The notes under the pieces are model-generated. The model did no database searches and was not told the DNA's origin. It was given only the letters and a program-made list of their open reading frames with translations. 64,000 bases of DNA from SABI01 sp963663665. Its GTDB lineage: Bacteria > Spirochaetota > Spirochaetia > Sphaerochaetales > Sphaerochaetaceae. Both the position numbers and the translations under genes were made by a program. Where the stretch lies: positions 992,001-1,056,000 of the forward strand of contig CAXXKP010000001.1 in NCBI GenBank assembly GCA_963663665.2, written 5' to 3'. The first letter of the stretch is position 1. The number at the start of each line of letters is the position of its first letter. Shown here one piece after another: positions 26,444 through 34,579 of this stretch.

Positions 26444-26629
26444 ATGGAAGGGAAAATTATCATACGGAAAGTTTTTAAAGGATCTCCAATTTTTATAGCT
26501 CATCGAGCAGGTAATGAATCTATCGAAGGGTTTGGAGAAACAAGAAGAGAAGCTCTTAACGACCTATTTGCATGGGAACGAAGTGGAGCTAAAGAGCGAT
26601 CAGAAAACTATAAGGTGAAAGAAGCATGA
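26444..26629 (+). CDS. 61-residue hypothetical phage protein
   Basis: A small protein beginning MEGKIIIRKVFKGSPIFI with the segment GFGETRREALNDLFAWERSG, reminiscent of HicB-like small strand-helix proteins. The similarity is too short to assign. An AGAGGG site precedes the ATG. Its stop overlaps the next small gene (ATGA). Confidence 0.55.
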   Translation: MEGKIIIRKVFKGSPIFIAHRAGNESIEGFGETRREALNDLFAWERSGAKERSENYKVKEA

Positions 26630-26745
26630 ATGTAGGATTCTTTGAAGCATGTGTAATAGTTTGCACCTCTTTCTGCGGAGGAAGTGTATTGACAATTTTA
26701 GTACTCGGACTGCTAGGGATAAGGAAAAACAATGGAAAATCTTAA
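26626..26745 (+). CDS. 39-residue single-span membrane protein
   Basis: The ATG overlaps the previous stop as ATGA. The protein has one hydrophobic helix (SVLTILVLGLLGI) with several cysteines before it and a basic C-terminal tail RKNNGKS. It overlaps the following gene by 14 bp. It is supported by coupling and composition only. Confidence 0.45.
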   Translation: MNVGFFEACVIVCTSFCGGSVLTILVLGLLGIRKNNGKS

Positions 26746-27175
26746 TTTGTTTGATTCTTTTGGAATCGATTTACGTCCAGCAATACGGAAAATTCGAAAT
26801 GCTAGAAAAGCTGCACACATTGAAAATACAGGCATCTTGAATATGACTCTATCTGAATACGCAGAGTTTCAAGTATGCGGAAAGAAGTTCAATGAATTAA
26901 ACGAACAAGAAGTGCGAGAAATCGGTTCCAGTATTTTCAAAGAAGTTGATAGGAATCCTTATTGCCACCTCGACTACAACGCTAGCATTGTGGATCTACT
27001 CCTTGAGATAGAACACAAGATTGCTGACAAGGTTGAAATATACCAAGAATGCGGTGGTTTTTATAGCAAAAACGGAAAACTTAACTATACCAGAAAAATT
27101 CATCAAGCAATGAATTTAGGAATGGATATAGATCAGAGAGTTTTGAATCAAGAAATAATAAAAGGAAGGCATTAA
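26732..27175 (+). CDS. Hypothetical phage protein upstream of ssb
   Basis: A 147-residue, largely helical protein with no recognised motif. It contains four scattered cysteines and a short histidine. It ends directly before the ssb start, so it is co-translated with ssb and probably belongs to the replication/recombination set. Confidence 0.6.
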   Translation: MENLNLFDSFGIDLRPAIRKIRNARKAAHIENTGILNMTLSEYAEFQVCGKKFNELNEQEVREIGSSIFKEVDRNPYCHLDYNASIVDLLLEIEHKIADKVEIYQECGGFYSKNGKLNYTRKIHQAMNLGMDIDQRVLNQEIIKGRH

Positions 27176-27646
27176 ATGGCAAATGACATTAATACCGTAA
27201 TTACAATCGGTAGACTCACCAGAGACGCTGCGTTGAAATATACACAAGAAGGAACCGCTGTTTCTAGATTCTCTTTAGCAATTAATAGATACGGTGGTAA
27301 AGACAAACAAGATGAAGTGAGCTTTGTTGATTTTGTTCTTTGGGGAAACAGAGCAGAGAGTTTAGATCCTTTTCTAAAGAAAGGCCGTCAGATCTGCGTT
27401 CAAGGTGAACTAAGACAGAACCGATGGGAACAGGATGGACAGAATAGAAGTAAGATTGAGATCCATGTTCAAAATGTTCAACTCCTGGGAGGAGGTGAGC
27501 AATCAGAGAACTCTACACCTCCACAGGCTTCACACAGAGCAGAGTCCCCAACAAATAAACCAGTTACACCACCTCAACCAAGAAAAGAGCCTGAGCAACG
27601 TTCTTTCCCTGGTCCAGAGGAATTTGACGATGATATTCCATTCTAA
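27176..27646 (+). CDS. ssb: Single-stranded DNA-binding protein
   Basis: A 156-residue SSB with an N-terminal OB fold: TVITIGRLTRDAALKYTQEGTAV-type start, SFVDFVLWGNRAESL and KKGRQICVQGELRQNRWEQ. A proline/glutamine-rich linker follows. The conserved acidic tip EEFDDDIPF is intact, so it can recruit host repair and replication proteins. It probably coats DNA for RecT and for replication from the nearby origin. Confidence 0.95.
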   Translation: MANDINTVITIGRLTRDAALKYTQEGTAVSRFSLAINRYGGKDKQDEVSFVDFVLWGNRAESLDPFLKKGRQICVQGELRQNRWEQDGQNRSKIEIHVQNVQLLGGGEQSENSTPPQASHRAESPTNKPVTPPQPRKEPEQRSFPGPEEFDDDIPF

Positions 27647-27657
27647 AGGAGGAGTGT

Positions 27658-27966
27658 ATGAATATGAATTTAACAAACAGCATTGTAGGAGAACGAGCCA
27701 ATTCAAGAAGATCTAATATCCAAGTTTATCTTTTTCAACGAAACAAGCCTGTCAGAGTGAGCAACGTTAAAGAATCAACTAAAGAGCTTGCACAATACAT
27801 TCCTTTTTGGCCGAACGTAATCAAGATCAATGACCTAGTTAAAAAGACTGGTTTAACCAGGAATCAAATAGAAGTAAGGATGAGTTCCTGTCATGGTGAA
27901 TATTTAATTTTTACGGTTGAGAAGGGTGCTCTATCAAGATTAAAAGAGGATTTGTCAAATGTCTAA
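27658..27966 (+). CDS. Hypothetical phage protein, HTH-like
   Basis: A 102-residue basic protein with AGGAGG before the ATG. Residues 55-85 (VIKINDLVKKTGLTRNQIEVRM) resemble a helix-turn-helix. It overlaps the next gene by 8 bp. It may regulate replication genes, but this is inference. Confidence 0.55.
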   Translation: MNMNLTNSIVGERANSRRSNIQVYLFQRNKPVRVSNVKESTKELAQYIPFWPNVIKINDLVKKTGLTRNQIEVRMSSCHGEYLIFTVEKGALSRLKEDLSNV

Positions 27967-28240
27967 ACTAACAATCAAACAATCAGTTATTAACGTTTGC
28001 GATGCTATGACTCCAGGAGAAACTTTAATCGGATATGAGTTCTATAACAGAGTGTTGAGAGAGTTTGAAAAGCACAACGTTCCAAAGAAACCTCTTGATA
28101 GCACAGTCTTCAGAGTCGTTAGAGAAGAGAGAGAATTTTGCAACATGGAGACATTCCAATCTATCAGCAAATATAGAAAAAAGGTAACCACGCAGCTTAG
28201 CAAAGAAGAGCAAAGTGTTGGCCAGAGACCGTTATTTTAA
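27959..28240 (+). CDS. Hypothetical phage protein before the replication initiator
   Basis: A 93-residue basic protein. Its start overlaps the previous gene. The pattern KQSVINVCDAMTPGETLIGYEFYNRVL with later EREFCNMETFQSI resembles winged-helix folds but cannot be assigned. It lies 14 bp before the initiator gene. Confidence 0.55.
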   Translation: MSKLTIKQSVINVCDAMTPGETLIGYEFYNRVLREFEKHNVPKKPLDSTVFRVVREEREFCNMETFQSISKYRKKVTTQLSKEEQSVGQRPLF

Positions 28241-28254
28241 GGAGAGTTTTTATA

Positions 28255-29178
28255 ATGAGTGAATCAAAGAAATTTTGGCTAAAATTAGAGAGAAACTTCC
28301 TTCAAAGCAGGTTCATTAAGATCATTAAATCAATGGACAACGGGAATGAATATATTCTTTTTTATTTAGCCTTAATGTTGGAAAGTGTGGAGTCTGTAGG
28401 GCATTTGCGTTTTACAGAATTAGTTCCTTACGACGAAAAAATGTTAGCAGCTTTAACAGATATAAACATTGATATTGTTCGTTCTGCATTGGTCCTTTTT
28501 AAGAATCTTGGAATGATAGTTATTCTTGAAGATAGTACTATTTTTATCCCAGAAGTACCTCGATTAACAGGTAAAGAATCAGAGTCTGCAGACCGTGTAA
28601 GACGTTTTAGAGCTAATAAAGCATCACTTTCGTTACAATGTAACAATGATGTAACAGACTGTAACAGTAGTGTAACAAATAGTAACGACAATATAGAGAA
28701 GAGTAGAGTAGAGAAGAGTATAAAAGAGAGAGAGAAGAGCGCATACGCGCAAAGCCCATCCCCCCGTTCTTCTAATTCTTTGAAAAAGGCATGTGGACCT
28801 AACAAGAATGTTTTTCTTGATGAGCAAGAATACATCAGCCTAACCGAGCAATATGGGGAAGCAAATACCAGGATCTATATTACTAGATTATCTAATCACA
28901 TGAGTTCTAAAAACAAAGACTATTCTAATCATTCGTCAACTCTTTCTAGGTGGCTAGAAGATGACTACCAGAAAGGACAAATTCAATTACCAGTAACACC
29001 AATTTCAATGCCAACAAAATGCGACAAATGCGGAAAACCTCTTGTCGAAGGTAGATGTGATGACTGTAAAAGGATGCTGTACGGACAAAATGGTTCTTAT
29101 GAGTTTTATGATATTCCAGATCCTGTAGAGATGCAGGAAATAGTTGATAAATGGAGAAACAAATACCAGAGGCAATAG
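28255..29178 (+). CDS. Phage replisome organizer / initiator protein
   Basis: A 307-residue protein. The N-terminal 120 residues match the phage replisome-organizer winged-helix domain (KKFWLKLERNFLQSRFIKII, NEYILFYLALMLESVES). The centre (residues about 125-165) is a low-complexity Asn/Ser/Cys-rich then Lys/Glu-rich linker, encoded by the iteron and polypurine DNA. The C-terminal part holds a helical segment and a four-cysteine zinc ribbon CDKCGKPLVEGRCDDC. The layout parallels lambda O: origin-binding domain, linker encoding ori, and a partner-binding region. A DnaA- or DnaB-like loader is not seen, so host helicase is probably recruited. Confidence 0.8.
   Translation: MSESKKFWLKLERNFLQSRFIKIIKSMDNGNEYILFYLALMLESVESVGHLRFTELVPYDEKMLAALTDINIDIVRSALVLFKNLGMIVILEDSTIFIPEVPRLTGKESESADRVRRFRANKASLSLQCNNDVTDCNSSVTNSNDNIEKSRVEKSIKEREKSAYAQSPSPRSSNSLKKACGPNKNVFLDEQEYISLTEQYGEANTRIYITRLSNHMSSKNKDYSNHSSTLSRWLEDDYQKGQIQLPVTPISMPTKCDKCGKPLVEGRCDDCKRMLYGQNGSYEFYDIPDPVEMQEIVDKWRNKYQRQ
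28639..28740. other. Probable prophage replication origin (iterons plus polypurine tract)
   Basis: Four perfect TGTAACA copies start at 28639, 28650, 28660 and 28671, with a fifth imperfect AGTAACG at 28681. Spacing alternates 11 and 10 bp, one helical turn. An inverted copy CGTTACA lies at 28631. A polypurine tract rich in GAGA and AGTA follows at 28696-28740. The array is inside the initiator gene, as in lambdoid phages. Confidence 0.75.
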
Positions 29179-29214
29179 TTGCTAAAGAAAGTTCATATTT
29201 TTAGGAGGTGTCTT

Positions 29215-29391
29215 ATGCACAAGAGACAACGAGTTTTGATAATGATTGAAGGCCGTCGCAATGTGATAACAAAAAGTAAAACAGCTGCTTGCGAAACCTT
29301 GAGAATTTCAAGAACTAAGTTAGATAAATACATCGACTTAGGGAGACCGATAGATAGGGACGGGCGTATAACAGTAGATCTTGCTATCTAG
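29215..29391 (+). CDS. 58-residue basic HTH-like phage protein
   Basis: ATG at 29215 with a strong AGGAGGTG site. Residues 20-45 (KTAACETLRISRTKLDKYIDLG) fit a helix-turn-helix. The product is short and basic; it could be a small regulator of the early or late transcript. Upstream codons of the open frame have no initiation signal. Confidence 0.6.
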   Translation: MHKRQRVLIMIEGRRNVITKSKTAACETLRISRTKLDKYIDLGRPIDRDGRITVDLAI

Positions 29392-29421
29392 TGAGATCTA
29401 CTAAGACTGGAGGGTTATGAA

Positions 29422-29583
29422 ATGAAACAAAAAGAAATGAAGAACCTGGTTGGCAAGATTGCAATAAACAGTGAAGGAGATCGCCACATCATTACAGATT
29501 TTCATCACCAAGGTTATGTGATGATCAACGGGGTTTGGAAAGGCGCTGCTGATTTAAAGAAATACAAAATTGTAGAGAGGTAA
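29422..29583 (+). CDS. 53-residue hypothetical phage protein
   Basis: ATG at 29422 with GGAGG at 29409-29413. The protein MKQKEMKNLVGKIAINSEGD... through HHQGYVMINGVWKGAADL looks like a compact beta-rich (SH3-like) domain. No family assigned. It is tightly packed between neighbours. Confidence 0.6.
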   Translation: MKQKEMKNLVGKIAINSEGDRHIITDFHHQGYVMINGVWKGAADLKKYKIVER

Positions 29584-29588
29584 GGAAA

Positions 29589-29930
29589 GTGGAACATACA
29601 AAAGGAAATTGGAAAAAGGGAATAAATGGAAGCATTGTTTCCGATTCAATGGAAGGCTTGGCAGTAGAATCTATTGAAGATCATGTCAAATACTACGGTG
29701 GTCATTGTATTTGCGAGTCTATATCAGACGCTAATGCAGATTATATTCTTGCATGCGTTGATGCTTGCAAAGAAATAAGAATTGAAGCGCTAAGGGCTGG
29801 ATATATCAGTGGGATGATTAATGCTCTTGATGAAATTGCAAAAAGCTATGCTGATGAAAAAGGCTTAAAAATTAAAAGCAAAGATAGCGTTTTTTATAGA
29901 GGAGTTAAGGTATGGGAGGAAAAGGAATAA
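29589..29930 (+). CDS. Hypothetical phage protein, EHTKGxW family
   Basis: A 113-residue protein with GTG start. It opens EHTKGNWKKGINGSIVSD and has DANADYILACVDACKEI, the pattern of common small phage proteins that begin EHTKGxW and carry NAxLIAAAPDLL. The function of that family is unknown. It overlaps the next gene by one base. Confidence 0.6.
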   Translation: MEHTKGNWKKGINGSIVSDSMEGLAVESIEDHVKYYGGHCICESISDANADYILACVDACKEIRIEALRAGYISGMINALDEIAKSYADEKGLKIKSKDSVFYRGVKVWEEKE

Positions 29931-30337
29931 TGGGAAAAGTTAAATTTAGAGTTTGGGATGTTCAGAGAAAGGTTCTTGCAAATGTTACATCAATCATGTG
30001 GTTATCTGAAGATGAAATTGAAATAGACCATGACAAAAATGGGCTAAGAGAACCTTTCCAAATTCATGCAGACACAGCGATTCTTGAACAATTTACTGGT
30101 AAACAAGTATGGCAACCATTAGATGATTTAGAAGGAAAGGTTGATTTATATGAAGGTGATATTATGAAGAGAAAAGATGAATTATTTGTAATAGTTTTCT
30201 TCAATGGGGCTTTTGTTGGCAGAAGTTTGAAAAACGAACATAAATATCTATCTTTAACATTGCTCACAGATAATACCTCATCTGGAATAGCTGGTAAGTT
30301 AGTCGGCAACATTCATGATAAGGAGGAAGTGAGATGA
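29930..30337 (+). CDS. YopX-family phage protein
   Basis: About 135 residues. It begins GKVKFRVWDVQRKV (family start KFRVWD), has LEQFTGKQVW (QFTGLKDKNG equivalent) and DLYEGDIMKRKDELFVIVFFNGAF, then GNIHDKEE at the end, all in YopX order. The ATG at 29930 is chosen over 29912 to match the family. YopX proteins are widespread in phages and of unknown function. Confidence 0.85.
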   Translation: MGKVKFRVWDVQRKVLANVTSIMWLSEDEIEIDHDKNGLREPFQIHADTAILEQFTGKQVWQPLDDLEGKVDLYEGDIMKRKDELFVIVFFNGAFVGRSLKNEHKYLSLTLLTDNTSSGIAGKLVGNIHDKEEVR

Positions 30338-30591
30338 AATACGAATATTACACACCAGATGATCCAAAAGAATTATACGAAATTGAATCAGTATTCAAAG
30401 ATGATGACTTAGAAATTGTCGCATGTGAATGTGCAGAAGATATTTATGACAATCACGATGGTTGGGAATTTATGCCAGGCAATGACGATATCAAAGTTGT
30501 TGTTATAGATTCAAAAAACAAGCACAGGAGTTTTAAAATTTCCATAGAGTTTGAACCAGAATTTTATGCTTATGAGGAGGAAGTGGAATGA
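30334..30591 (+). CDS. Acidic 85-residue phage protein
   Basis: A small, very acidic protein (many Asp/Glu, ending EEEVE), overlapping its neighbours by 4 bp on both sides. Negative charge and small size resemble DNA-mimic proteins, but no motif supports that. Function unknown. Confidence 0.55.
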   Translation: MKYEYYTPDDPKELYEIESVFKDDDLEIVACECAEDIYDNHDGWEFMPGNDDIKVVVIDSKNKHRSFKISIEFEPEFYAYEEEVE

Positions 30592-30839
30592 AAATAGATG
30601 AAAACATACAAGAACAATACGAGCGTGAGAATAAAAAGAGAGCTTATCAATATGGTGGCGTACCTGAAAGAGATTCTGTTTTTTCGTTGGAAGAAAAAAT
30701 TATGAACGATGTTGGTAAATTAATAAAAATAAATGTTCTTGCAACAAAAATAAAAGACAACAAATTTAACCCAGACATAGTGTTGATATGCGCAGAGAAG
30801 ATCCTAGATCTAACTAAAGACGGTCAGTTGTGGAATTAA
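30588..30839 (+). CDS. Hypothetical 83-residue phage protein
   Basis: A helical protein with an N-terminal charged stretch (YERENKKRAYQYGGVPERDSVF). It overlaps the previous gene by ATGA. No family recognised. Confidence 0.55.
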   Translation: MKIDENIQEQYERENKKRAYQYGGVPERDSVFSLEEKIMNDVGKLIKINVLATKIKDNKFNPDIVLICAEKILDLTKDGQLWN

Positions 30840-30857
30840 CGTTTAAGGAGGAGAGAA

Positions 30858-31247
30858 ATGAAAAAAGATGATATAAAAATAACGGTTGATAGAGGGACTT
30901 TTGGTATTGGTAATAGGATTAGTGCTTCTTTTACAGCAACCTATGCAACAGAGATAGATTTTTCATTATTTAATAGATCTGGTGCAAATGTTGAAGAAGC
31001 GTTACGAATAATTGTAAGGAATAATGCTGATGATATTGTTCATAAATTTCTTGGAGACACACACATTCTTAGAGCTATTGAAGCAAAATTATATAGTATT
31101 GGTGATTTTGATTTAGCATATGGACTTAAAGCATATATAGATTCTTTGTATATATCTAAAAACGATTTAGATGAAATAATAGCAACAAAAGTAATCCCAA
31201 TGATAAAGGATGAGTGGGGTTATAATATGCTTAATGATAAAAAGTAA
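30858..31247 (+). CDS. Hypothetical 129-residue phage protein
   Basis: AAGGAGG precedes the ATG. The protein is mixed alpha/beta, starting with a beta-rich segment (IKITVDRGTFGIGNRISASF) and ending helical. Not assignable. It is in the same early transcript. Confidence 0.55.
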   Translation: MKKDDIKITVDRGTFGIGNRISASFTATYATEIDFSLFNRSGANVEEALRIIVRNNADDIVHKFLGDTHILRAIEAKLYSIGDFDLAYGLKAYIDSLYISKNDLDEIIATKVIPMIKDEWGYNMLNDKK

Positions 31248-31304
31248 TAGAAGCATGAAAACAATATGCTATAATATTAATAAATCTAATTAGAGAGGTA
31301 AATT

Positions 31305-31568
31305 ATGAGCATTAGGGAATCATTAAACGCAGCAGAAAGATCTTTCATCATTGGAAAATCTTGTCACGTACGAAACGAAGATCATAAGATTGATAGGCAG
31401 GGAGAAGTTGTCGATATTCAGGGAGAGTGGGTAGGAGTTCTCCAGTTTGACTTCATTATGGGAGAAGAAAGTTATGTTGAATATTTCCACATAAGTAAAA
31501 TTTCTATATACAAAAACGATGAAGAGATGAGATTTTATAGCGATAAAGAATCAAATAAACAAAAGTAA
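31305..31568 (+). CDS. Hypothetical 87-residue phage protein
   Basis: The last gene of the early block, with AGAGAGG upstream. It starts SIRESLNAAERSFIIGKSCHV and has a beta-rich middle (GEVVDIQGEWVGVLQFDF) that could be an SH3-like fold. A strong terminator lies 27 bp downstream. Confidence 0.55.
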   Translation: MSIRESLNAAERSFIIGKSCHVRNEDHKIDRQGEVVDIQGEWVGVLQFDFIMGEESYVEYFHISKISIYKNDEEMRFYSDKESNKQK

Positions 31569-31594
31569 AAACTACATATTTACAAAAAAACACG

Positions 31595-31621
31595 CCGTCT
31601 GTATATCAGACGGTTTTTTTT
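31595..31621 (+). terminator. Strong terminator of the early region
   Basis: Perfect 7 bp stem CCGTCTG / CAGACGG with a 5-nt loop and a run of eight T. It separates early from late genes, so late transcription needs a promoter downstream or antitermination. Confidence 0.95.
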
Positions 31622-31694
31622 CGACTTTTTATTAGGATTTAATACTGTATTCTTTATATCAGGAAGAGTTATCAAAGATAAAAGGACAGAATTG

Positions 31695-32072
31695 ATGAGT
31701 GACAGCATAGCGCGTCGATTAATTGTTAATGAGTATGAAGGTAAAAAGCTGATTGAAGAATGGGACTCATTAACAGAGTGCGCAAAACATCACGGAGTAA
31801 AACAGGCAACGATTAAAGAGTTGATTCATTATGGAGACTCTCGACGTGGCCATACGTTTGATATTCCTTTTTGTTCTCCATACGACACCAGGATAAATCC
31901 TGTTAGTGGAAAGTTGGAGATATTCGATGTTGAAAAAGGAACTGTGTTAGATGGTGGTTCATCAAAGAGAAAGAAAATTATAAAGAGGTCAGAAAATGCC
32001 ACAGATATACCAAGACTACAACGAAGCAGCTCGACAATCGATGCGAAACATGGCGCTATCAAGGGATTATAA
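31695..32072 (+). CDS. Hypothetical first late-region protein
   Basis: About 125 residues, basic. The N-terminal half (SIARRLIVNEYEGKKLIEEWDSLTECAKHHGVKQATIKELI) looks like a helix-turn-helix with a preceding beta strand, similar to NUMOD-type modules of homing-endonuclease-linked proteins. It could be a late regulator. The 3' end overlaps the next gene by 77 bp in another frame. Confidence 0.5.
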   Translation: MSDSIARRLIVNEYEGKKLIEEWDSLTECAKHHGVKQATIKELIHYGDSRRGHTFDIPFCSPYDTRINPVSGKLEIFDVEKGTVLDGGSSKRKKIIKRSENATDIPRLQRSSSTIDAKHGAIKGL

Positions 32073-32232
32073 ACAAGTATCACTTCCAAGAGGAGTGAGA
32101 TTGATTAAGATCTGTAAACCTTTAGGCAGAGATCCTTTTGCAGTTTATCATTCAGCTCCAACAATCAAATGTCCAGAGTATATAGTCTCTAGCAAAGAAG
32201 TTGATTCCATCAGAGAGTGGGAGGCGTTTTAA
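31996..32232 (+). CDS. Hypothetical 78-residue protein overlapping its upstream gene
   Basis: The ATG at 31996 follows an AGAGGTC site and lies inside the previous gene. The protein PQIYQDYNEAARQSMRNMAL... ends IREWEAF just before the small terminase gene. No family recognised. It could be part of the packaging set given its position. Confidence 0.5.
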   Translation: MPQIYQDYNEAARQSMRNMALSRDYKQVSLPRGVRLIKICKPLGRDPFAVYHSAPTIKCPEYIVSSKEVDSIREWEAF

Positions 32233-32234
32233 CC

Positions 32235-32912
32235 TTGGCTAATGTATATCGTGTTGATCAACATCCTAAAAAGAAAGCAATAGTAAGGGCTCTTATCAAT
32301 CAAGAGTCTTACACTAAGATTGCGACCGATTACGAGCTTACAGAGTCTGCGGTCAAAAGATATGCCTATGGACGGCTACGAAATGATGCTGCCAAAGCAT
32401 TAGCAAAGGGCCAATACAACGGAGAAGCACTTCTAGCTAGAATAGAAGATACTATCGTCTATGTTCATAAAATGTATGAAGCATGTAACGATTGGCTTGA
32501 AGATCCTGATGACAAATCTAGATATAACCTAGATCCAAGAGCATATGAGCATCAGGTGATCTACAACAAGATTGTTCCTGGAGATGACAAAGATATTCGC
32601 ATCAGGAAGAAAGACTCACTACAGGAGCTCCTAGACCGAGCTATCAAAGACGATGAGGAAGTCATCAAAGTTGAGACTAGGATAAGTGATCCTCGTAAGT
32701 TGATACTTGATACCGCCCAGACATTAAATAAGCAGCTAGATAGCCTTGCAAAAATTGTTGGCGTAGTCCAGGAAGTGACTAACGTCGATGTTAATATCTC
32801 TTTCAACAAACAAATTATATCCAATGTTATTAAAATCATAGAGAAAGAAGCATCAGACCAACCAGAGCTTATGCAGCGCTTGATAGAAGGAATTGCTAAT
32901 GAAGCAAAGTGA
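32235..32912 (+). CDS. Terminase small subunit-like protein
   Basis: About 225 residues. The N-terminal helix-turn-helix region (KKKAIVRALINQESYTKIATDYELTESAVKRYAYGRL) would bind the packaging site; a long helical region follows. Assignment is supported mainly by position, directly upstream of and overlapping the large terminase. TTG at 32235 is chosen because GGGAGG lies about 10 bp before it; a GTG at 32217 is an alternative. Confidence 0.7.
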   Translation: MANVYRVDQHPKKKAIVRALINQESYTKIATDYELTESAVKRYAYGRLRNDAAKALAKGQYNGEALLARIEDTIVYVHKMYEACNDWLEDPDDKSRYNLDPRAYEHQVIYNKIVPGDDKDIRIRKKDSLQELLDRAIKDDEEVIKVETRISDPRKLILDTAQTLNKQLDSLAKIVGVVQEVTNVDVNISFNKQIISNVIKIIEKEASDQPELMQRLIEGIANEAK

Positions 32913-33825
32913 AGCCCTAGACATGGCTATGCGTGAGACTCTTTATGGATTATCACGGGACCATTATGTCAGATCTCTTGGTTTTAAGCCTTTTCCTTGG
33001 CAATCAGGAGTTCTTTCTTCCAGGCATAAAAGAAAACATATCAACGGTTCTAGGCAAAGTGGTAAATCAACGATTGTGAGTGCCGTACCGTGCCACTCAG
33101 CGAAGTATTACCCCAATAGCCTATCAATCATACTAGCGCCTACCGAAAAGCAGGCCACAGAGGATATTTTGAAGGTTAAAGAGTTTATAGCATCAGACCC
33201 TACATATCCTGAATTGAAGAGAGACAGTCAAGATGAGCTTGCCCTTGATAATGGATCTCGTATCCTGGTTATCCCAGCAACAGAGAGAAGCGCTCGTGGT
33301 TATTCTAATCCTAGAGTTATAGTCCTCGATGAAGCAAGCCGTATTCCCGACGTAGTTTATAAGTCAGGTGTACGACCTATGCTCACAGATAATACAGAGT
33401 GTGAAATGTTCGCAATATCTACCCCGAATGGGAAACAGGGTTTTTTCTATGAATCTAGCAAGAGTGATAGGTTTGAACGTTATGAAATCCGTTCTCCTTG
33501 GACCGTAGATCCTGGTGATAGCTGGAACTTATTGAAATACATGGAAGAGCTGCTTTATCAGGAAATGATGAGAGATCGTAATATAGCTGCTTGGTTCTCA
33601 CCAAGACATTTCAACCTGCAAGAACAACTAGAAAACTTAGAGGCAATGGGTATGCAGCAATACCAGCAAGAATATTGTTGTGAGTTTGTCGAGCAAGAAG
33701 ATATGGTGTTTAGCTATGAAGAACTCGATGGATTGTTTGGCCTTGATAATAGAGTGCAAGGCCTTGGTGATGATTTAGACTTTGGTACTGCTCCTGGTCT
33801 AGATGTTGGAGGGTTGTTAGCATGA
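32899..33825 (+). CDS. Terminase large subunit, ATPase part
   Basis: About 308 residues forming the packaging motor ATPase. Walker A is NGSRQSGKSTIVSAV, Walker B VIVLDEASRIPD, and the coupling motif is EMFAISTPNGKQGFF. A C-terminal region QQYQQEYCCEFVEQED is the usual linker before the nuclease. The gene stops here and the nuclease follows as a separate gene overlapping by ATGA, so the terminase is split. Overlap with the small subunit suggests coupled translation. Confidence 0.9.
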   Translation: MKQSEALDMAMRETLYGLSRDHYVRSLGFKPFPWQSGVLSSRHKRKHINGSRQSGKSTIVSAVPCHSAKYYPNSLSIILAPTEKQATEDILKVKEFIASDPTYPELKRDSQDELALDNGSRILVIPATERSARGYSNPRVIVLDEASRIPDVVYKSGVRPMLTDNTECEMFAISTPNGKQGFFYESSKSDRFERYEIRSPWTVDPGDSWNLLKYMEELLYQEMMRDRNIAAWFSPRHFNLQEQLENLEAMGMQQYQQEYCCEFVEQEDMVFSYEELDGLFGLDNRVQGLGDDLDFGTAPGLDVGGLLA

Positions 33826-34568
33826 CAGGAATAGCACCAGGTAAAGAATATATATGCGCAGTCGACATTGCTAAGAAAAGAGACTACACAACAATACAAA
33901 TCTATCGTGATGCCAAGAGCGCTATACATCATCCAGAGGAGTCAGGACGCCCAGATCAGATTGTCTCCTTCCTTGACCTGGTTTACCAAGCAAAGCTGCA
34001 GGCAATACGATACACCGAGCAGGCAAGGATTGTGTACGACCTTCTTAACCGAATTAAGATGCTACATAACACTCAACTACTTGTCGATGGAACAGGCGTA
34101 GGAGAGGCTGTCGTTGACATTATGAGGGAAACGGGACTTAACCCACTTCCCATAGTTTTTACTGGAGGGACTTCAGTAAGGCCAGTATACGAAGAGTTTG
34201 GAAAGGTCTTTGGAGGAAGCTCGTCACAAGCCTTTGCTAGAGCGCAGGTTTTAAAAGAGATCCATGTCCCTAAAGAGGACCTTGTTCATGCAGGCATGTT
34301 GATGATTCAGCAGAAGAGAATACGACTTGCACAACAACTTAACCATGAAGATGACTTCAAGAGACAGATGGAATCTTTCAAAGGAAAGGTGAACGAAGCC
34401 ACAGGGAGAAGAAAGTTTGAGAATGAAAGCGATGATATTCACGATGACTTTGTTGTTACTTTTTTGATGGCAGCATGGTGGAGAACGTACAGCAGAGCAA
34501 GTCAGACTACCGATAGAGAAGTGCGAGAAGAGTCAAATGCATCTTGGGATGTGATGGATTTTATATAG
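33822..34568 (+). CDS. Terminase large subunit, RNase H-like nuclease part
   Basis: A 248-residue protein corresponding to the C-terminal nuclease of a large terminase. It opens EYICAVDIAKKRDYTTIQI (first catalytic Asp in AVDIAK) and has QLLVDGTGVGEAVVDIM (second Asp) and DDIHDDFVVTFLMAAWW (third acidic cluster). Together with the upstream ATPase it restores the complete terminase architecture. The 4 bp ATGA overlap indicates a true split rather than a frameshift mutation. Confidence 0.88.
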   Translation: MTGIAPGKEYICAVDIAKKRDYTTIQIYRDAKSAIHHPEESGRPDQIVSFLDLVYQAKLQAIRYTEQARIVYDLLNRIKMLHNTQLLVDGTGVGEAVVDIMRETGLNPLPIVFTGGTSVRPVYEEFGKVFGGSSSQAFARAQVLKEIHVPKEDLVHAGMLMIQQKRIRLAQQLNHEDDFKRQMESFKGKVNEATGRRKFENESDDIHDDFVVTFLMAAWWRTYSRASQTTDREVREESNASWDVMDFI

Positions 34569-34579
34569 GAGAGTTGGAT

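Noticed and set aside
32899..34568. Large terminase broken by a frameshift
   Set aside because: The ATGA overlap and intact motifs on both sides indicate two coupled genes.
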